A DNA stretch of 51,576 nt from Lingula anatina (taxonomy: Eukaryota > Brachiopoda > Lingulata > Lingulida > Lingulidae), in assembly GCF_001039355.2 (NCBI RefSeq), contig NW_019773765.1, positions 1 through 51,576 of the forward strand. Direction: 5' to 3'. Made by a program: the position numbers and the translations under genes. The first letter of the stretch is position 1; the number at the start of each line of letters is the position of its first letter. The notes beneath the pieces are model-generated. The model was not told where the DNA came from, did not search any database, and worked only from the letters and a program-made list of their open reading frames with translations. Positions 46,601-51,576 of the stretch are shown here, in pieces.

Positions 46601-47474
46601 GTTTAAATTCTGAAGAGTTTCATAGCAGAGAAGTGTCATGTTGTGTCATGTTTTTCTGAAAGAAACAAGTACACAAACTGTCTTAAAATATGTGAAATAA
46701 TTTTGAATGTCTGGATCCTTACTAAAATGAATAGAAAATAAGTGTTCAGTGAATTGTTCTGTTGTCTTTCAGTCAGATTCATGATCTGATAGGTAGCATA
46801 GCTGACAGAATAATCACTGATGTGCAGGCATCTTTAAAAGAACACAGTTTCCCAGCTATGGATGAAGCACGAATAAAAGTGCTGAAGGGTCAGATTACAG
46901 ATGTTGTGAAGCAGGACCATACAGTGAACAAATTGATCAGTAAGTTTTTGTCTGAATGTTGGACACAAAATTAGGTCTACTAACTTCAAGATAAATCCAT
47001 AGCGGTCTACTTAAAATGAGCATTGATAAGCCTAAAACATGAACCATATCTCTTCTGTTATTTAGCAGTGGAGAGTTTCCTTGAATTGGACTACTGCTAA
47101 TTTATTTTGTGACAAAGTGGACAAAATTGTGGTCTGAAAGTTTATACCATTTTTTGAGCAATAGGTCTTTTGTGGAACGGGTCCCTGTGTTTGACAGTCC
47201 AGGATGGTGACTTTATAGACTTGTTTTTTCATTCACAGAAACCAGAGTTTTGGACTTCATCCGTGACACCCTGATGTCCAATCACAGATCTCCTCTCAAA
47301 ATACCTCCTGGACTTTCTGCTGTAGAACATGAACTCAGTGAAGTCTGTGGCCAGTTCCTCCGCCTCATTGCTCACAACAAGGCAGTATTTGGTTACTGGT
47401 ATTCTGACATTATAAGTAAGCTGCTGAAACTGCAAGAGGACTTATCACCAAGCTCACCTGCCAAAAAGGCTTAA
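43648..47474 (+). CDS. TCP11L1: T-complex protein 11-like 1, complete
   Basis: Coding exons: 43648..43807, 44013..44145, 44355..44472, 45058..45278, 45578..45714, 45880..46082, 46362..46543, 46773..46939, 47239..47474. All are GT-AG and the frame is continuous for 518 aa (human TCP11L1 is about 509 aa). The N-terminal about 50 residues are acidic and Ser-rich with a K-R-R-R cluster. The TCP11 domain starts at [11 protein letters not shown] and fills the remainder. Its family-typical stretches include [17 protein letters not shown], and [13 protein letters not shown]11 itself functions in sperm; the molecular role of TCP11L1 is poorly defined. The fourth coding exon is preceded by an exact partial copy at 44860-44955 caused by an assembly error, and only the copy after the N is complete. 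The gene is divergent from DEPDC7. Confidence 0.95.
44586..44615. repeat. C17-AA-T11 tract in TCP11L1 intron
   Basis: A C run of about 17 and a T run of about 11 separated by AA, just upstream of the misassembled duplicate. Confidence 0.9.
44759..45153. repeat. Exact 197-bp duplication around a single N (assembly artefact)
   Basis: 44759-44955 and 44957-45153 appear identical, separated by one N at 44956. The repeat covers intron, acceptor and the first 96 bases of the fourth coding exon of TCP11L1. A single-N join of two overlapping contig ends is the simplest explanation. Confidence 0.95.
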
Positions 47475-47746
47475 GATGGTCATTATTGTCTTAGCTTCTG
47501 AATAGGTACTCAAACTTGCCTGAACAAAAAGTGTACCAAACTTCATGTAGATAAACAGCTGAAATAAGGCTGAATTGTAATGAAAAGTGGAGACTTGCCT
47601 CTTTTGGCACAGTCAGCGAAACAAATGGTGGAATTCATTAGGTTTTTGATGCCAGAAGTCATATGTTATGCCATGCAGAATTTATGGTTAGATAAGGGAG
47701 AAATTCTGATGCAGTAAGATGATCATGTGATAGTTTCAAAGTGTTG

Positions 47747-47759
47747 AATAAAAAATAAA
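47747..47759 (+). terminator. TCP11L1 poly(A) signals
   Basis: Two AATAAA hexamers within 13 bases, at a normal distance after the stop codon. Confidence 0.6.
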
Positions 47760-49423
47760 GTCTTGTTGAAGACATATATGTCTTTAAGGTAGAATGTGCC
47801 AGGTTCAAGACACAACATCATAAGGTGCTTTGATTATTCCACGCATCAAAAGTGAATGTATATACATTTATTGATTATTTATCTGATGATGATTTTTATG
47901 GATAGGCACTATGTGTCTGGACATTTGTAATATTATAACAAGGTCTTTAATTGCCTTTTATTGATCATATTTGAGATTAGCATTGCTTTAGAAAACTTTT
48001 GAACAATGTTTGATGAGGAAGTTTTTGTTTTTGTCCTGTCGGTTTTAATTCAAGATTTAGGCAAGAATGAATTGGAGTGAATGTTTATCATAATCATACA
48101 TATGGCATCTCAGGGTGTGTTAATGAAATGCATTTGTCATGTGTGAAACTATTTAAAAGTTGTATATCCATTTTGTGGTCTTAAAAGACAAGTCTTGGAG
48201 GCAAAATTAGTCAATACTCTCTTTTGCTGGCTTTCATACCATGACAAAATGATATATTTAAGTGAATATTGTTTGCAATTGATAATTCATTAATATTAAA
48301 CATTTTGTTCCATCCATTTTAGGAGTCCACATATCATCTAAATTATGACAAATATACATGGCAGTAGAAAGGATGGTTATGGATAGAATAGCCCAAGATA
48401 TGCATTGTTGAATGGATGGCGATTATCATGAGTGGTTTGTGTGGGTGTGCATTCTTATATTTGTAAAAAAAAAGACAGCTTTCAGTAGTTTCTACCAAAG
48501 AGGACCCTGTGATGCAGCCTTTAAATGGTTAATAATGCTTTTCTTGTAGGAACGAGATCACCTTGTTATATTTAGGATAAAAGGAATAGATATTTTATGC
48601 TCATAGATACAAAAGAAAATATTTTTGTTCTAGATTCATAGATACTTCTTAGTGGGCAAAAAGAAATTTTAACTTTATGATATATTTACAATGACTGTCC
48701 TGTACTAGAATATTTAATTGTACTCTTAAAAAAAAGATGAGATAAATGTACCTTGAAGTATTTGATATACTGTGGAAACTTCTTTTATCACAGAATGTTT
48801 CTCTTATAATTAGAAGCTGTTCAATTTCTTATCCAAATAAAGATGTTTATATGACAAACTAAAGAAAAGAATACATTATTAAATTTTATTTATTAAACAT
48901 ACTTTTTATTTATATTGATCACATGCTCTGCATAAAATATTGTGTATACACACAAGGCACAGGAAGGAATGTAGGCATGGCTTCCAGATAATGAAAACTT
49001 GGACAAATGCCAAATTTGAGATACATGACATAAATATGGCAAGGTTTATCACTGTGGCTAATGGCATGAGCAAATGGGCAATCACCAAATAACTAAAGGT
49101 GATTTTTCACACTTCGATTAAAACAGAAGTAATTGTGATTGTGCTCTCAAGCACTAAAACTGAAAAAGAAAAATACTATCAGTAGCTTATCACATGGGCA
49201 CACACTTCAATATGTATGGCTTTGCTTAGGATTTGTCAATAATTGTTAAAGACTATAATGTACAATCTCATATATCATGATTACGTGTATATCTGTATAT
49301 TTTTCCTGCTTAATGCACATATAAGAAAATGGTATATTTTAATATTGTATATACATCAAATATATAATTTCTTATGCTGCAAAAATATACATAACTCTGA
49401 AACAAATATTGGCATTGGCAAAT

Positions 49424-49847
49424 ACCTGGCATGCAAAACTGCACCCAATTTGTCAGCTGTAGCTTCATATATTAAAAAAAAAAAGACTGACTCTGAGGTG
49501 GGTGACTTGTTAGAAAAAATAAACATTCTAACATTGTGTTATAATTTTATACCTGTGGGCGGGATGTCATCAAGGAAAATCTATAATTTTGTCCAATCAC
49601 ATTTTAAGCTCTTCTTGTGTTTATAAATTCTACAAACCTGGAATGCAAAATTGCACCCAATTTGTAAGCTTTAGCTTTGCATTAAAAAAAAAAAAAAAGA
49701 TTGTCTCTGAGGCAGGTGACTTGTTAGAAAATATAAACTTTCTAACATTTTGTTGTAATTTCATATCTGCAGGTGGGATGTCATCATGGACAGTCAATAA
49801 TTTTGTCCAATAACATTGTTTTTGAGCTTAAAAATTCTACGCATAGT
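49424..49847. repeat. Imperfect tandem duplication, about 212-bp unit
   Basis: Unit 1 begins near 49424 and unit 2 near 49636. Shared blocks include ATGCAAAA-TGCACCCAATTTGT, a poly-A tract, GGTGACTTGTTAGAAAA, GGGATGTCATCA and AATTTTGTCCAAT. The two units have drifted by scattered substitutions and small indels. Confidence 0.85.
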
Positions 49848-49894
49848 ATTTATACAAAAATATAAATATATGTTCGCTGGTAATATTTGGCTTT

Positions 49895-51437
49895 CTACAC
49901 ATTGAAGTCCCAGATCTTGATTCTCTGATCTGCTGATGCACTTGCAATTCGTAGATTGTCGAAATGGATACAAGTCACCTCTTTTTCTCCATGTTTAAAA
50001 GAATGGCAACTTTTGTGGCTGAAAAAAAAAAGGATTTTGATTTTGAAAAAACAATTGACGCTATTAAAGGTATAAATAGCAATTTTGAATGAGATAGTCT
50101 TAACATTCAATTCCTTTTTTCAATCATTTAATAAAATCTGTTTTCCAGTTTTAAATTAGGGAATTTGAGTCAGTTGTTTAGAAAGGTAAGAACCAATATA
50201 CTGGTCACTTACTGTGATATATCCCAGTATTTGACTTCTCCATCTTTGCCAGCACTAACCATTACACCTTCCAATTTAACAGGGTCAGTGATGCGTAACT
50301 CTAAGCATTCAATCCTGAAAAGAAATAAAAATTATAATGAAAAATCATTTTAAATATGCTTCAAACTCATTTCATTTCTTTTAGTGTCCTTTATTTGTAT
50401 ACAAGAGCTAAATGTAACAAACTTAATGTTTTGAAAAGTTTAGTTTTATTTTCAAAAAATAACTTTTCTCACCTTTTCTGGTGCTCTTCAAAGGTTTTGA
50501 TCAGACTTGCTCCTTCCAGTTTATACAGGCATATCACCTCTCCATAGGAACAGGCAATGAAGCCCTGACTGTAGCTGACTGACATGATGGAGGTAGTGGG
50601 GCTCACCCAAATTGTCTTCTTACACTTCCCAGCTTGGAGGTCCCAGATTTTAACACTCTAAAAGTGAAATGATAATTTATAGTTTTCAAGTGATATACAT
50701 GTATTATACAACAGGGTCTAAAGGGGTTGAACATATGGCACCTTTCTTGTCAGATAACTGCCTAAAAGAATTTTGGTAAAAAACTCTATTCTTGCCTTGC
50801 TTAACAACACCTAAAATGACTTTAGAATATCACACTATTTCTTATAAAAATATTGGTCAAACATGCACTACTGGAGACTTTTTTTTTATGAAATACATTC
50901 ATAATGCCTTCATTACCCTATCAGCTGATCCAGTAATGGCCAATTTGTCTTCTTCATCCATGTCTACAGCAAATATAGGAGCACTGTGTCCTGCTAATGA
51001 CTTCAGCAATAAGCAGCGACTTATATCCCATACTTTGGCCTGAAAATAATTAGTTAATAGATCACAAAGCATTTAACATACACAGAAATATTCAGAGTAC
51101 TTTTTGGTATAGGTTATAGGAAATAAATAACTTATAAGTAAAACACATAAAATCAAGGCTTTTACTGCCTGTAGACTGAACAATCTTAAGCCACACAAGT
51201 TTACTCATATTCAGTGTCTTTAGTATTGTAAATGCATTATTGTCTATGCATAATACTTTAAAATAAATACTATCATAAGAAAATGCTTTAGATATAACAA
51301 TATTACAAGTGTCCCAAACTTACAGTTCTGTCCTGAGATCCAGTGACCACTATATTGTCTTTTCTAACCATGCAGTAGATTGGACCTTCGTGGCCAAACA
51401 TTGTACGCACAGTTGTACCCTGTTTTAAGTTCCATAC
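49895..51437 (-). CDS. WD40-repeat protein, C-terminal part (5'-partial)
   Basis: Exons on the minus strand, 5' to 3': 51437..51324, 51039..50917, 50657..50473, 50314..50213, 50018..49895 (stop). The first three splice in phase 0 and the frame stays open for 215 codons. At least four WD40 blades are visible, ending V-W-N-L, A-K-V-W-D-I, S-V-K-I-W-D-L, K-Y-W-D-I and R-I-K-I-W-D-F. The GH...GSxDRT-x-K-V-W pattern is clear. The blade order and S-A-D-x-x-V-K-I-W stretch resemble F-box/WD proteins such as FBXW2, which are SCF ubiquitin-ligase substrate receptors, but an F-box would lie upstream outside the window and is not seen. Family assignment beyond WD40 is therefore open. Confidence 0.85.
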
Positions 51438-51576
51438 CTGTAAAAAGCAATGGTTTTCATTTAGATGATGATCTGACAAGCTGTATTTAAAAAAAATCCA
51501 ATTTTACTGACTGAGTCTGAAACCCAGGGCTATTAAAGTTTGATAATAAAATAAGGCTAATATGATAACAATCACA

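Larger units (their letters stand above)
47475..49894. other. TCP11L1 3' UTR and intergenic region
   Basis: Two overlapping AATAAA signals occur at 47747-47759, about 270 bases past the TCP11L1 stop. The remaining AT-rich sequence shows no gene. An imperfect 212-bp tandem duplication lies at 49424-49847, in the 3' flank of the WD40 gene. Confidence 0.5.

Overview
This is a eukaryotic nuclear window from an invertebrate bilaterian animal. All recognisable genes are split by GT-AG introns of mostly 100-900 bp in AT-rich DNA with many homopolymer and dinucleotide tracts. The gene content (NELL, ODF3/CIMAP, DEPDC7, TCP11L1, F-box-type WD40, LRR ectodomain) is metazoan. Introns are short and the tandem ODF3 genes look lineage-specific, which suggests a marine invertebrate such as a lophotrochozoan or ambulacrarian. 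I cannot fix the phylum from the sequence.

Layout. (1) 2.5-13.7 kb, + strand: a nearly complete NELL gene (secreted thrombospondin-N/laminin-G, VWC and EGF protein). It has 19 coding exons and lacks only the signal-peptide exon. (2) 17.0-20.6 kb, - strand: two tandem ODF3-type sperm-tail/ciliary microtubule protein genes with identical exon lengths. Their probable non-coding first exons lie at 21.3-22.2 kb. (3) 22.4-23.7 kb: a decayed Penelope-like retroelement (end of the RT region plus GIY-YIG endonuclease). It lies between inverted repeat arms and is interrupted by a 549-N assembly gap bordered by G tracts. (4) 23.7-31.0 kb: no gene seen. (5) 32.3-33.4 kb, + strand: an intronless-ORF gene for a secreted LRR protein with LRR caps and a GPI-type tail, probably with an intron in its 5' UTR. 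(6) 35.9-41.5 kb, - strand: complete DEPDC7 gene, eight coding exons. (7) 43.6-47.5 kb, + strand: complete TCP11L1 gene, nine coding exons. (8) 49.9-51.6 kb, - strand: the C-terminal half of a WD40-repeat protein.

Relationships. DEPDC7 and TCP11L1 are divergently arranged around a short intergenic segment carrying a perfect palindromic CRE (TGACGTCA). The same two genes are neighbours on human 11p13, so this looks like ancient retained linkage with a shared promoter here. The ODF3 pair is a local duplication with an RFX X-box-like site upstream, as expected for ciliary genes. One assembly error is clear: a 197-bp exact duplicate separated by a single N inside TCP11L1 creates a false truncated copy of an exon.

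All exon models were built by eye from splice signals, reading-frame continuity and remembered family features. No search was run. Summed exon lengths are exact multiples of three for the four complete multi-exon genes (the two ODF3 copies, DEPDC7 and TCP11L1), and the partial NELL and WD40 models keep a continuous frame to their stop codons.
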